NCBI GenBank assembly: GCA_016714085.1 | Contig: JADJNW010000001.1 | Span: 310,001 to 374,000 of the forward strand | Direction of reading: 5' to 3' | Source of the DNA: Saprospiraceae bacterium | GTDB taxonomy: Bacteria > Bacteroidota > Bacteroidia > Chitinophagales > Saprospiraceae | Length of the DNA stretch: 64,000 bases | Shown here: positions 53,539 through 60,761 of the stretch, in pieces | Layout: the number at the start of each line of letters is the position of its first letter | Numbering within the stretch: the stretch's first letter is position 1 | Notes under the pieces: generated by a model | Told to the model about the DNA's origin: nothing | Seen by the model: the letters and a program-made list of their open reading frames with translations, nothing else | Database searches by the model: none | Position numbers and translations under genes: made by a program

Positions 53539-53685
53539 ATTAAAATGGATTAGACTATTTGAAGATAGGTCTAAACTGTTGAAATTATGTCTTTTTGCTT
53601 GTGCAATTTCTTAGATATAGCCATTGTATCTCAATTGATTGATCATTGTTTTAGTGCTGTTATCTCTTTACAGGGGAAATCTTCA

Positions 53686-54402
53686 TCATTTTATCTGTTT
53701 AATATCATCTTGAATGGCTTTGTGCAGGCTTCTGGTTTTTAATAAGGCAGTATTCAACATATTTTTCAAGCCTTCTAACAGAGAGGTGTTCGATTTTAGG
53801 CGACCAATAAATTCTGGTTCGTGGAGTATGGCGTTTGTTTCATATAATCTTGGCATCCGTCCTTCCCAATAGAAATATTGATCCATCCAGTTGACAAATG
53901 TTTCGTGGCGAATATTATGTTTGCTGTTAATAGCCTTGATTAATTCAATATCATATTCATAATGGTGGGTAATTTTTTGACGCAACTGCGTATCTGTAAT
54001 AATATCCAGCCCGCGATCCTGCAATAAAGTAAAGCCAGAGGTATTAATCGTAAGAATTGGAATACCCGCAACTTGCCCAAGAAGGGTTTGCAAGGAATCA
54101 GTGTACGGTTGTCTGTTTTGTAAATAGCGAACTAACTCCCGAGCCGCTTGTATCTTTTTAAATAGGGTAATAGAATCTTCTTGCAACGAAAGAATATCTT
54201 CTTGTAATGAAGATGACAGCTCATACAAAATATTTAATTCTTCTTTTTTTGCTTTTCGATATTCATTCCAGTTATTCACTTGCAAGGCTAACAGAATACC
54301 TACCATCACTAAGAAGATTTCTCCGATAGCATAAGCGAAGTATTGTTTTAAATTGCTATTTTCTAATAATTGCTTGCGAAATTTCCTAAAAATCATCAGC
54401 AT
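53686..54402 (-). CDS. DUF6090-like membrane-anchored protein
   Basis: A 238-residue protein. Near the N-terminus KQYFAYAIGEIFLVMVGILL followed by ALQVNNWNE is the hallmark of the Bacteroidota DUF6090 group: one transmembrane helix after a basic stretch. The rest is predicted helical, with a coiled-coil-prone part (residues 50-95). Function is unknown for the family. It stands alone. Confidence 0.7.
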   Translation of the reverse strand: MLMIFRKFRKQLLENSNLKQYFAYAIGEIFLVMVGILLALQVNNWNEYRKAKKEELNILYELSSSLQEDILSLQEDSITLFKKIQAARELVRYLQNRQPYTDSLQTLLGQVAGIPILTINTSGFTLLQDRGLDIITDTQLRQKITHHYEYDIELIKAINSKHNIRHETFVNWMDQYFYWEGRMPRLYETNAILHEPEFIGRLKSNTSLLEGLKNMLNTALLKTRSLHKAIQDDIKQIK

Positions 54403-54642
54403 AGCTTTAATAAAAATGACTTATTTTAATTTTATAATTTTCTTTATAAGGTAAAACCCATCCAAAACTACGTCTCCTCCAAACGCTTGCTAAAATATCT
54501 TTTTTTTCAGTTAATTACAAACTTTGTTTTTTTAAAACAATTAATTACATTTTAAATGCAAATGACTATTTGATAAATCAAAGAAACCAATTATTTTTAC
54601 ATGGTCATGTAATTTTATTTCTTCACAAAAACGTTTGCACCA

Positions 54643-55023
54643 ATGTCAAAGCGTACCTCCGGGCGCATCAAGCTGCCCATCAATCCAAAAGACATCCTGG
54701 ATTTAGCACACCGCGTCTATCAAAAACATCTCGCCGACGGCAAGGCCTCCCTGCTCAACAATCTCGACGGCAATACCTGGGAAACGATTGGCCCCAATAT
54801 CTCCATCGCACAAGCCAAGCACCAGGAAGCCGAAGAGCACAAGCGCAAAATGGAAGAAGCCTACCGCGAACGCGACAAGTACTTACCGAGTATCACGGAT
54901 TTGCTACGCGCTACCATAGCCCTGCTCAAAGCGGTGTTTCGGCAGAACCCGAAGCGCCTGGGCGAGTGGAGCTTCGAGGTAGATGACTCCACACAGGGAA
55001 AAAAGAACGACCCGAAGGGGTAA
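54643..55023 (+). CDS. Hypothetical protein, 126 residues
   Basis: No family recognised. The protein is hydrophilic, starts SKRTSGRIKLPINPKDILDL and has a helical charged middle (KHQEAEEHKRKMEEAYRERD), suggesting an alpha-helical cytoplasmic protein. Codon use is more GC-rich than neighbouring AT-rich intergenic DNA, which supports it being a real gene. It is followed by the palindrome cluster and terminator at 55075-55268, which may mark an accessory region. Confidence 0.6.
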   Translation: MSKRTSGRIKLPINPKDILDLAHRVYQKHLADGKASLLNNLDGNTWETIGPNISIAQAKHQEAEEHKRKMEEAYRERDKYLPSITDLLRATIALLKAVFRQNPKRLGEWSFEVDDSTQGKKNDPKG

Positions 55024-55074
55024 GTTGCTTTGCCCAGGATGGTTTGTTTCCTGGTAATCTACGCGTGCCTACCT

Positions 55075-55189
55075 TTATCCCGAAGGGATAATATATTTAT
55101 AGAAAACAATGAGAGGTGAGTACGACTCCTACGGAGTCGCATCTATTTGCTTCACATCGTGCTATCAATAGCAGACCTCTTCGAGGTCT
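55075..55189. repeat. Cluster of three perfect short hairpins
   Basis: TTATCCC-GAA-GGGATAA at 55075-55091, CGACTCC-TAC-GGAGTCG at 55123-55139 and AGACCTC-TTC-GAGGTCT at 55173-55189. All have 7-bp perfect stems and 3-base loops, spaced about 48-50 bases apart. The uniform geometry suggests REP-like elements rather than terminators. No RAYT transposase gene is in the window. Confidence 0.65.
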
Positions 55190-55230
55190 TTGGCTGCGCA
55201 ATAACCCAGGAGAAAGGCATGTAGCAAATA

Positions 55231-55268
55231 AAAAAGGTGGTGCAATATTCGGTTGCGCTGCCTTTTTT
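55231..55268. terminator. Bidirectional terminator-like hairpin
   Basis: AAAAAGG at 55231-55237 pairs with CCTTTTT at 55261-55267, enclosing GTGCAA/TTGCGC. It has an A-run on the left and a T-run on the right, so it can terminate in both directions. It is the first such structure after the hypothetical gene ending at 55023. Confidence 0.6.
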
Positions 55269-55299
55269 TGTGTAATCTATCAATTTTGATCTGTTAGGT

Positions 55300-55528
55300 G
55301 CCATCTGACAAGTATAATTCGCCACCTAACAAGTGAAGTGCCATCTGACAAGTGCAATTTGCCACCTAACACTTGTAATCTGCCATCTTGCAAGAGAAAG
55401 TTGCCACTATTTTATGTGTAAGACGCCACCTGTAAAGAAAAATATGCCATCTGACAGTGTAATTTGCCATCTAACATTAAGTTGCCACTTTGTATGGAGA
55501 AAATTAGCCACCTGTGATGCAGTTTGAG
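55300..55528. repeat. Eleven-unit tandem array with about 21-bp period
   Basis: Units begin with GCCAYCT at 55300, 55321, 55340, 55361, 55382, 55403, 55425, 55446, 55466, 55484 and 55507, spacing 18-23 and mostly 21 bases. Consensus is near GCCAYCTRACAAGTGNAATTT, with decay toward the right. There are no distinct spacers, so it is not a CRISPR array. A short ORF through it (55333-55527, CHLTSAICHLTLVICHL) is a by-product of the 7-codon period. The rest of the 55024-55728 gap (after 55530) is AT-rich and has no gene I can support. Confidence 0.75.
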
Positions 55529-55728
55529 AGCCTGGATGAGTTTTGTTATAGAAGCATTTGCACCATACAATAGTCGTATTTGAAGATAAAGTCCTAATTA
55601 ATAAAAAAACAATATCTTTTCCTTGTTTACTTATAGCTATTAGAAATAAATTGATATTAACACTTAAAAAAGCTTTAAATCCTTAAAAAGTAAGCTAAAA
55701 TTATACAATTTCTATTTAAATATAAATA

Positions 55729-56859
55729 TTATACAAACCCCAATCCCCATCCTACCAACGCTCCGCCCAGTATGAGCCAAAAACTGCTTAGTTTGGGGAA
55801 ATAAAATACAATAAAGATGCTGACCAAACCAATCACTACCTGCCGCCAGTCGCCGGATAAGTCATAACCGAGCTGTAAGGTGACGGCTAACATCACGGCG
55901 ACTGCACCAATGTTCACACCATCGAGGAATTGGGCTAAGAATTTGCTTTGCCGCATCCGCGATACGAGGGGATTGAGCAACCAGACAAAAAGAAACGAGG
56001 GTAGGAAGATGCCTAAGGTGGCAAGGGCCGCGCCGTTCCAGCCTTGTATCTGGTATCCGATGAAGGTGGCGGTGGTCAGTACAGGGCCGGGCGTGAATTG
56101 ACCGATAGCGATGGCGTCTAAGAGTTCGGATTGTGTAAGCCAGCCCAGTTTGGTGACGAGTTCGTCTTCGAGGTAGGCGACCAATACATAGCCGCTGCCA
56201 AATAATACCGCGCCAATCTTGAGAAAAACGAGAAAGAGCTTGCCCAAAGAGGCGTCGCTGTGGAGCGCGGCTTGTGATTGCCAGAGTAGGATCGGGAAGA
56301 AGCCAACTGCGGACTTTTGGTAGAGCCTTTTAAAGTATAACCAGCCCAATGCCAACACGCCCCCGGCAAGTACTGCCCATATCTCGCTAAGTCCCAGCAA
56401 GGAGGTGGCAAGTAAAACTCCTCCGATGATACCCAATGGCCAGTTTTTGAGGGCTTTTTGTCCGAGTTTGTAAACTGCTTGTAAGATGATGGCAATTACA
56501 ACTGCTTTGATGCCAATAAAAAAGGGTTCGACGGCAGGCATGGAGCCATATTCGACATATAAATAAGCAAAGATGAGGGTTATCAACGCTGCGGGCAGGA
56601 TAAAGCAAAGGCCCGCCACGAATAAGCCTGCAATGCCCGCGCGTTCGTAGCCGATATGCATGGTCATTTCGGTGGAGTTGGGGCCGGGGATAAGGTTGGT
56701 TGCACCTACCAGATCGAGGAAGTGCGCACGCGTCATCCAGTCGCGCTTTTGCACGACTTCCTGCTCCATCATGCCGATATGGGCGGCAGGCCCGCCAAAT
56801 GCGGTGACACCAAGTTTGAGAAAGAGGGCGGCTACTTCGAGTAAAGGCTTGTTCATCAT
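55729..56859 (-). CDS. chrA: Chromate transporter ChrA
   Basis: A 376-residue membrane protein of the CHR family with two homologous halves. Half 1 has FLKLGVTAFGGPAAHIGMM and LVGATNLIPGPNSTEMTMHI; half 2 has FLKIGAVLFGSGYVLVAYLE and DAIAIGQFTPGPVLTTATFI. This is the usual fused, two-domain arrangement with about ten membrane helices. It likely exports chromate; the substrate is assumed from the family. No chrB regulator or chrR is adjacent. Its 5' end is next to an interrupted small membrane-protein gene on the opposite strand. Confidence 0.92.
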   Translation of the reverse strand: MMNKPLLEVAALFLKLGVTAFGGPAAHIGMMEQEVVQKRDWMTRAHFLDLVGATNLIPGPNSTEMTMHIGYERAGIAGLFVAGLCFILPAALITLIFAYLYVEYGSMPAVEPFFIGIKAVVIAIILQAVYKLGQKALKNWPLGIIGGVLLATSLLGLSEIWAVLAGGVLALGWLYFKRLYQKSAVGFFPILLWQSQAALHSDASLGKLFLVFLKIGAVLFGSGYVLVAYLEDELVTKLGWLTQSELLDAIAIGQFTPGPVLTTATFIGYQIQGWNGAALATLGIFLPSFLFVWLLNPLVSRMRQSKFLAQFLDGVNIGAVAVMLAVTLQLGYDLSGDWRQVVIGLVSIFIVFYFPKLSSFWLILGGALVGWGLGFV

Positions 56860-57111
56860 TTAAAATGTGATATTTCAAATATGCAATTGCAGGCAAAAGA
56901 TAAATTTGATGCTTTATAGATCACCGTTTTACTTCGCAAGATTTATAAAAGTATCATTCAATTCTGTCCTATTGTAATCATTGGGATGAAAGATGTTTCC
57001 GGTTGATCAATTCTTATCAGATAACGTTCAAAACTAAGAAAAAATGGGCATAAGGATGCGGTTTGTCATGGCGCTGGAACTGGAATATGATCTATATTTA
57101 ACATAAAAAAA

Positions 57112-57492
57112 ATGATGCGTGTCCTACTTGTTCTTTTGGAAGCTTTCCTGGCACTCACCGCTTTCTACGGCGGATGGTTATTGGTCGCCCAACCTGATGG
57201 ATCGCCTTTACAATTTTCGGTAGATATGATAAAAGATACACCATTTAAGAACTATTTCTTCCCGGGTCTGGTATTAATGTTGGTAGTTGGCGGCTCAGCA
57301 ATGGTAGCTGCCATCTTATTGATTGTAAATCATAACTAATCAAGAAAATTCGTGCTTTTTTCCTCGTTGATGCTTGGCGGCTGGATTGTAGGGCAGCTTT
57401 TTTTGGTCGGATTGATAAGTCCATTATTGCAATTTGGCTACTTATCCTTGGCACTTGTGCTATTGGTATTAGTTTGGAGGAAAAAGAAATAA
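57112..57492 (+). pseudogene. Small four-helix membrane protein interrupted by an in-frame TAA
   Basis: The first part (57112-57339) encodes 75 residues with two hydrophobic segments, LLVLLEAFLALTAFYGGWLL and FFPGLVLMLVVGGSAMVAAI. It stops at TAA 57337-57339, but the same frame continues to TAA 57490-57492 with two more good helices, VLFSSLMLGGWIVGQLFLVG and LSLALVLLVLVW, and a basic tail RKKK. The continuation looks like coding membrane sequence, so a single-base nonsense change (or sequence error) is likely. I do not recognise the family. Confidence 0.55.
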
Positions 57493-57573
57493 TTATTTTT
57501 TGCCTGGCATTTGTAAATTGGCGAGTGAATGAATAAAGTGCATATACGCGGAAGATTTTTCGCCATGCACCAA

Positions 57574-57608
57574 CAAAAACCCCTGCCTCCAAAATAGGAA
57601 GCAAGGGC
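57574..57608 (-). terminator. Terminator after xylA
   Basis: CCCCTGCCTCC and GGAAGCAAGGG can pair (57580-57606) with a bulge and one wobble. On the minus strand the stem is followed by a T-run (the AAAAA at 57575-57579). It lies about 35 bases after the xylA stop. Confidence 0.55.
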
Positions 57609-57639
57609 CATTATACGTACGAAACTAAGTAAATTATTG

Positions 57640-58953
57640 TCAGATGTACTGATTGACGATATTCTCGAACAATTCTTGTTGTCCGCTGCGCTGCGTAGGC
57701 TCTCCGCTCTGCGTTGCGATCCCTGATAAGTCTTCCAAAGAGAGTTTTCCCTGTTCAAAGGACTTTCCGTTGCCCGTATCGAAGGAACTGTAACGAGCCT
57801 GGCGCAGTTTTTTGTAATCCGAGTGTTCCAGGATGTCATGCGCGATCAATAAGGCGCGGGCAAATGCATCCATGCCGCCGATATGCGCGTAGAAGATGTC
57901 GGTTAAGTCGGTCGAGTTGCGACGTGTCTTTGCATCGAAGTTGATACCACCGCCCTGGAAGCCACCAGCTTCGAGGATGACGAGCATCGCTTCGGTCAAT
58001 TCGTAAATATTGTTCGGAAATTGGTCGGTATCCCAGCCATTTTGGTAGTCTCCGCGGTTGGCGTCCATGCTACCCAAAGCGCCTGCGTTGGCTGCGACTT
58101 GTAGCTCGTGCTGGAAAGTGTGCAAGGCCAGGGTCGCGTGGTTGACTTCGACATTCAGTTTGAAATCGCCCAGCAAATCGTATTCGCGGAGGAAGCCGAT
58201 CACCGTCGCAGCGTCGAAATCGTATTGATGCTTGGAGGGTTCCATCGGTTTTGGCTCGATGAAGAACGTTCCCTTGAAGCCATTACTGCGTGCGTAGTCT
58301 TTCGCCAGGTGTAGGAAGCGGGCCATGTGGTCTACCTCGCGCTTCATATTCGTGTTGATCAGAGACATATAGCCTTCCCTGCCTCCCCAGAACACGTAGT
58401 TCTCGCCTCCGAGCTTGATGGTGGCATCCAAAGCATTTTTTACCTGGGCTGCGGCGTAAGCGACCACATCAAAATCAGGATTGGTGGCAGCGCCGTTCAT
58501 ATAGCGCGGATTTGAGAAGAGATTGGCCGTACCCCAGAGTAATTTTACGCCGGTTGCTTGTTGTTTTTCCAAAGCGTAATCGGTGATGGTCTCCAATCTT
58601 TTTGTGGATTCGGACAAAGTAGCTCCTTCCTGAATCAAATCGAAGTCGTGGAAGCAATAATACGGAATGCCGATCTTGGTAATGAACTCAAAAGCAGCGT
58701 CCATCTTGTCTTTGGCTTGCTGAATCGGGTCGTTCGCTTCGAGCCAGGGGAAAGTCTTCGTGCCCGGACCAAAGGGATCGCCGCCTGTGCCGCAGAAGGT
58801 GTGCCAATACGCCACTGCGAAGCGGAAATGGTCTTTCATAGTTCTGCCGCCAACCAAGCGACTCTCGTCGTACCATTTGAATGCCAGGGGATTATTGGAT
58901 TGGCGTCCTTCAAATTTGATCTTGGAAATACCTTTGAAATATTCGCTTGTCAT
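57640..58953 (-). CDS. xylA: Xylose isomerase
   Basis: A 437-residue class II xylose isomerase, which converts D-xylose to D-xylulose in the cytoplasm. Metal- and substrate-binding stretches are visible: VAYWHTFCGTGGDPFGPGT, YYCFHDFDLIQEG, GTFFIEPKPMEPSKHQYDFD, NVEVNHATLALHTFQHELQV and GSMDANRGDYQNGWDTDQFP. The length is typical. The gene is 54 bases downstream of xylB and probably co-transcribed with it. No xylose transporter or regulator is visible. Confidence 0.97.
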   Translation of the reverse strand: MTSEYFKGISKIKFEGRQSNNPLAFKWYDESRLVGGRTMKDHFRFAVAYWHTFCGTGGDPFGPGTKTFPWLEANDPIQQAKDKMDAAFEFITKIGIPYYCFHDFDLIQEGATLSESTKRLETITDYALEKQQATGVKLLWGTANLFSNPRYMNGAATNPDFDVVAYAAAQVKNALDATIKLGGENYVFWGGREGYMSLINTNMKREVDHMARFLHLAKDYARSNGFKGTFFIEPKPMEPSKHQYDFDAATVIGFLREYDLLGDFKLNVEVNHATLALHTFQHELQVAANAGALGSMDANRGDYQNGWDTDQFPNNIYELTEAMLVILEAGGFQGGGINFDAKTRRNSTDLTDIFYAHIGGMDAFARALLIAHDILEHSDYKKLRQARYSSFDTGNGKSFEQGKLSLEDLSGIATQSGEPTQRSGQQELFENIVNQYI

Positions 58954-59007
58954 ATTGTGATATTGTGGTGTTGTGATATTATGATATTCATAATGAAATA
59001 ATAGTAT

Positions 59008-60492
59008 TTAATAAATCAATTGATTTAGATCATTTTCCCAAAATTGGTAGGCTTTTGCGTAAGCCTCTTTCGCGCCAAGCGGTTCGTATGTTCTCACGAC
59101 GTTGCCCTGTCCGATGGCTTCTGTCGGAGAATTGTACACGCCAATGCCCACACCGGCAGCTTTCGCCGCGCCGATAGCGCCAGTCGTTTCTATTACTTCG
59201 ATAGGACTATCTGTTAAGGTTGTAATTGTATTTGAAAAAATCGCAGATTGGAATAAATTATCGTTGCCTACTTTTAAATGCTTGACTTCCAGCCCCATTT
59301 CTTTCAGAATCTGTATGCCATAAACGAAGGAAAATGCAATGCCCTCAAGGGCTGCGCGGTATAAATGCGCTCTTGTGTGGCGATTGAAATGAAGATGATG
59401 AACGCTTGCGCCGAGGTTTCGATTATTGAGCATTCGCTCTGCGCCGTTGCCAAAAGGAATCATGCGTAAGTCGTCAGATCCGACGGGAATGTCGGTAGCC
59501 AATCGCTCCAGATCGTTGTAAGAAAGTCCATCTTGCGCGACGTTTTGCTTGATCCAGCTATATTGAATGCCTGTGCCGTTGATACATAACAAAATGCCGA
59601 TGCGCGGCGCTTCGATGCTATGATTCACGTGGGCAAAGCCGTTTACTCTTGATTGTGGGTCGTATGCTGGTTTATCGACGATGCCATACACCACGCCGGA
59701 AGTGCCACCTGTTGCTGCCAATTCGCCAGGATTGAATACGTTGAGCGAGAGCGCGTTATTGGGTTGGTCGCCTGCGCGATACGTGACGGGGATTCCTGCT
59801 CGCAAGCCGGTAGCTTTTGCTGCGGAGTCGGTAAGTTTTCCTTGTACGGAGAAGGTGGGCAATACATTGGGAATCAGATCATTGCTGAATCCAAAATAAT
59901 CCATGACGATATCCGAAATCTTATTTTCCTGGAAATCCCAAAAGATGCCTTCTGAAAGCCCGGAAGCAGTGGTGACGGGCTCTCCTGTGAGTTTCATGGC
60001 AATGTAATCGCCGGGGAGCATAATTTTATCTACTTTTTCATAGACTTGTGGCTCGTTATCCTTGACCCATTTGAGTTTGGAAGCAGTGAAGTTCCCGGGG
60101 GAATTGAGTAAATGCGATAAGGATTTTTCTTCGCCGATCGCTTCAAATGCTTGATTTCCGATTTCTACAGCCCGACTGTCGCACCAGATGATAGAAGGCC
60201 GCAAGACCTGCTGATCTTTGTCCACCAAAACCAATCCGTGCATTTGGTAAGCAATGCCAATCGCTTGAATATCATTGGATTGAATATTTGTTTCAGCAAG
60301 CAATTCTTTAGTGACTTTGCATACATTTTCCCACCAGGTTTCAGGGTGCTGTTCGGCCCAATCGGGTTGGGAGGCGAGGATTTCCATTTCTGTAGCCGGA
60401 TATTGAGCTTTGCCAATTGTAGCATGATCTTTTATTCGTACCAGCGCCGCTTTGATGGAGGAGCTTCCGATGTCGTATCCCAGTAAATACAC
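59008..60492 (-). CDS. xylB: Xylulokinase
   Basis: A 494-residue FGGY-family kinase that phosphorylates D-xylulose to xylulose 5-phosphate. It starts MYLLGYDIGSSSIKAALV (phosphate-1 loop) and has YQMHGLVLVDKDQQVLRPSI followed by WCDSRAV, the VTYRAGDQPNNALSLNVFNP stretch with the catalytic Asp, and the C-terminal GNDNLFQSAIFSNTI and TTGAIGAAKAAGVG. First gene of xylBA. A LacI-type operator-like palindrome lies 140-155 bases upstream. Confidence 0.95.
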   Translation of the reverse strand: MYLLGYDIGSSSIKAALVRIKDHATIGKAQYPATEMEILASQPDWAEQHPETWWENVCKVTKELLAETNIQSNDIQAIGIAYQMHGLVLVDKDQQVLRPSIIWCDSRAVEIGNQAFEAIGEEKSLSHLLNSPGNFTASKLKWVKDNEPQVYEKVDKIMLPGDYIAMKLTGEPVTTASGLSEGIFWDFQENKISDIVMDYFGFSNDLIPNVLPTFSVQGKLTDSAAKATGLRAGIPVTYRAGDQPNNALSLNVFNPGELAATGGTSGVVYGIVDKPAYDPQSRVNGFAHVNHSIEAPRIGILLCINGTGIQYSWIKQNVAQDGLSYNDLERLATDIPVGSDDLRMIPFGNGAERMLNNRNLGASVHHLHFNRHTRAHLYRAALEGIAFSFVYGIQILKEMGLEVKHLKVGNDNLFQSAIFSNTITTLTDSPIEVIETTGAIGAAKAAGVGIGVYNSPTEAIGQGNVVRTYEPLGAKEAYAKAYQFWENDLNQLIY

Positions 60493-60632
60493 AGCTTACC
60501 GTGTTTGTAATGATGAAATAAGCGTTTGCCTTACGAGGCGAATATACGCATTGTCGTTTTGTAAAATTTAAAAAATACGCTTTTGCAATATAAAAGCGAT
60601 CAATGCCATAAAGCTATAAATAATTTCAATTT

Positions 60633-60648
60633 ATACAATCGATTGCAT
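60633..60648. promoter_or_regulatory. LacI-type operator-like palindrome upstream of xylBA
   Basis: ATACAATCGATTGCAT is a 16-bp palindrome with a single mismatched pair and a central CG. This layout is typical of LacI/PurR-family operators. Its position upstream of xylB fits a xylose- or purine-type regulator encoded elsewhere. The rest of the 60493-60761 gap has no gene. Confidence 0.4.
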
Positions 60649-60709
60649 AAAAGAATTTTAATTACCATTCTATTTGTAAACCAAGCTTAAATTTAATTTT
60701 GCTATAAAA

Positions 60710-60737
60710 AAAGGCTGAAGCATTTACTCCAGCCTTT
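60710..60737 (-). terminator. Terminator of the M14 peptidase gene
   Basis: AAAGGCTG at 60710-60717 pairs with CAGCCTTT at 60730-60737. On the minus strand it lies 25 bases after the stop and runs into seven or more T (plus-strand A-run 60706-60712). Confidence 0.8.
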
Positions 60738-60761
60738 CGATATTATATTTTTATTATAATA

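Noticed and set aside
55333..55527. 64-residue ORF CHLTSAICHLTLVICHL through the 21-bp array
   Set aside because: The 21-bp period is seven codons, so any open frame looks repetitive; no start context and no fit with a coding pattern.
55300..55528. CRISPR array
   Set aside because: The units follow each other at about 21 bases with no unique spacers and with degenerate repeats; no cas gene is in the window.
54400..57500. Insertion sequence or prophage
   Set aside because: There is repeat-rich DNA but no transposase, integrase or phage gene, and no terminal inverted repeats or target duplications that I could find.
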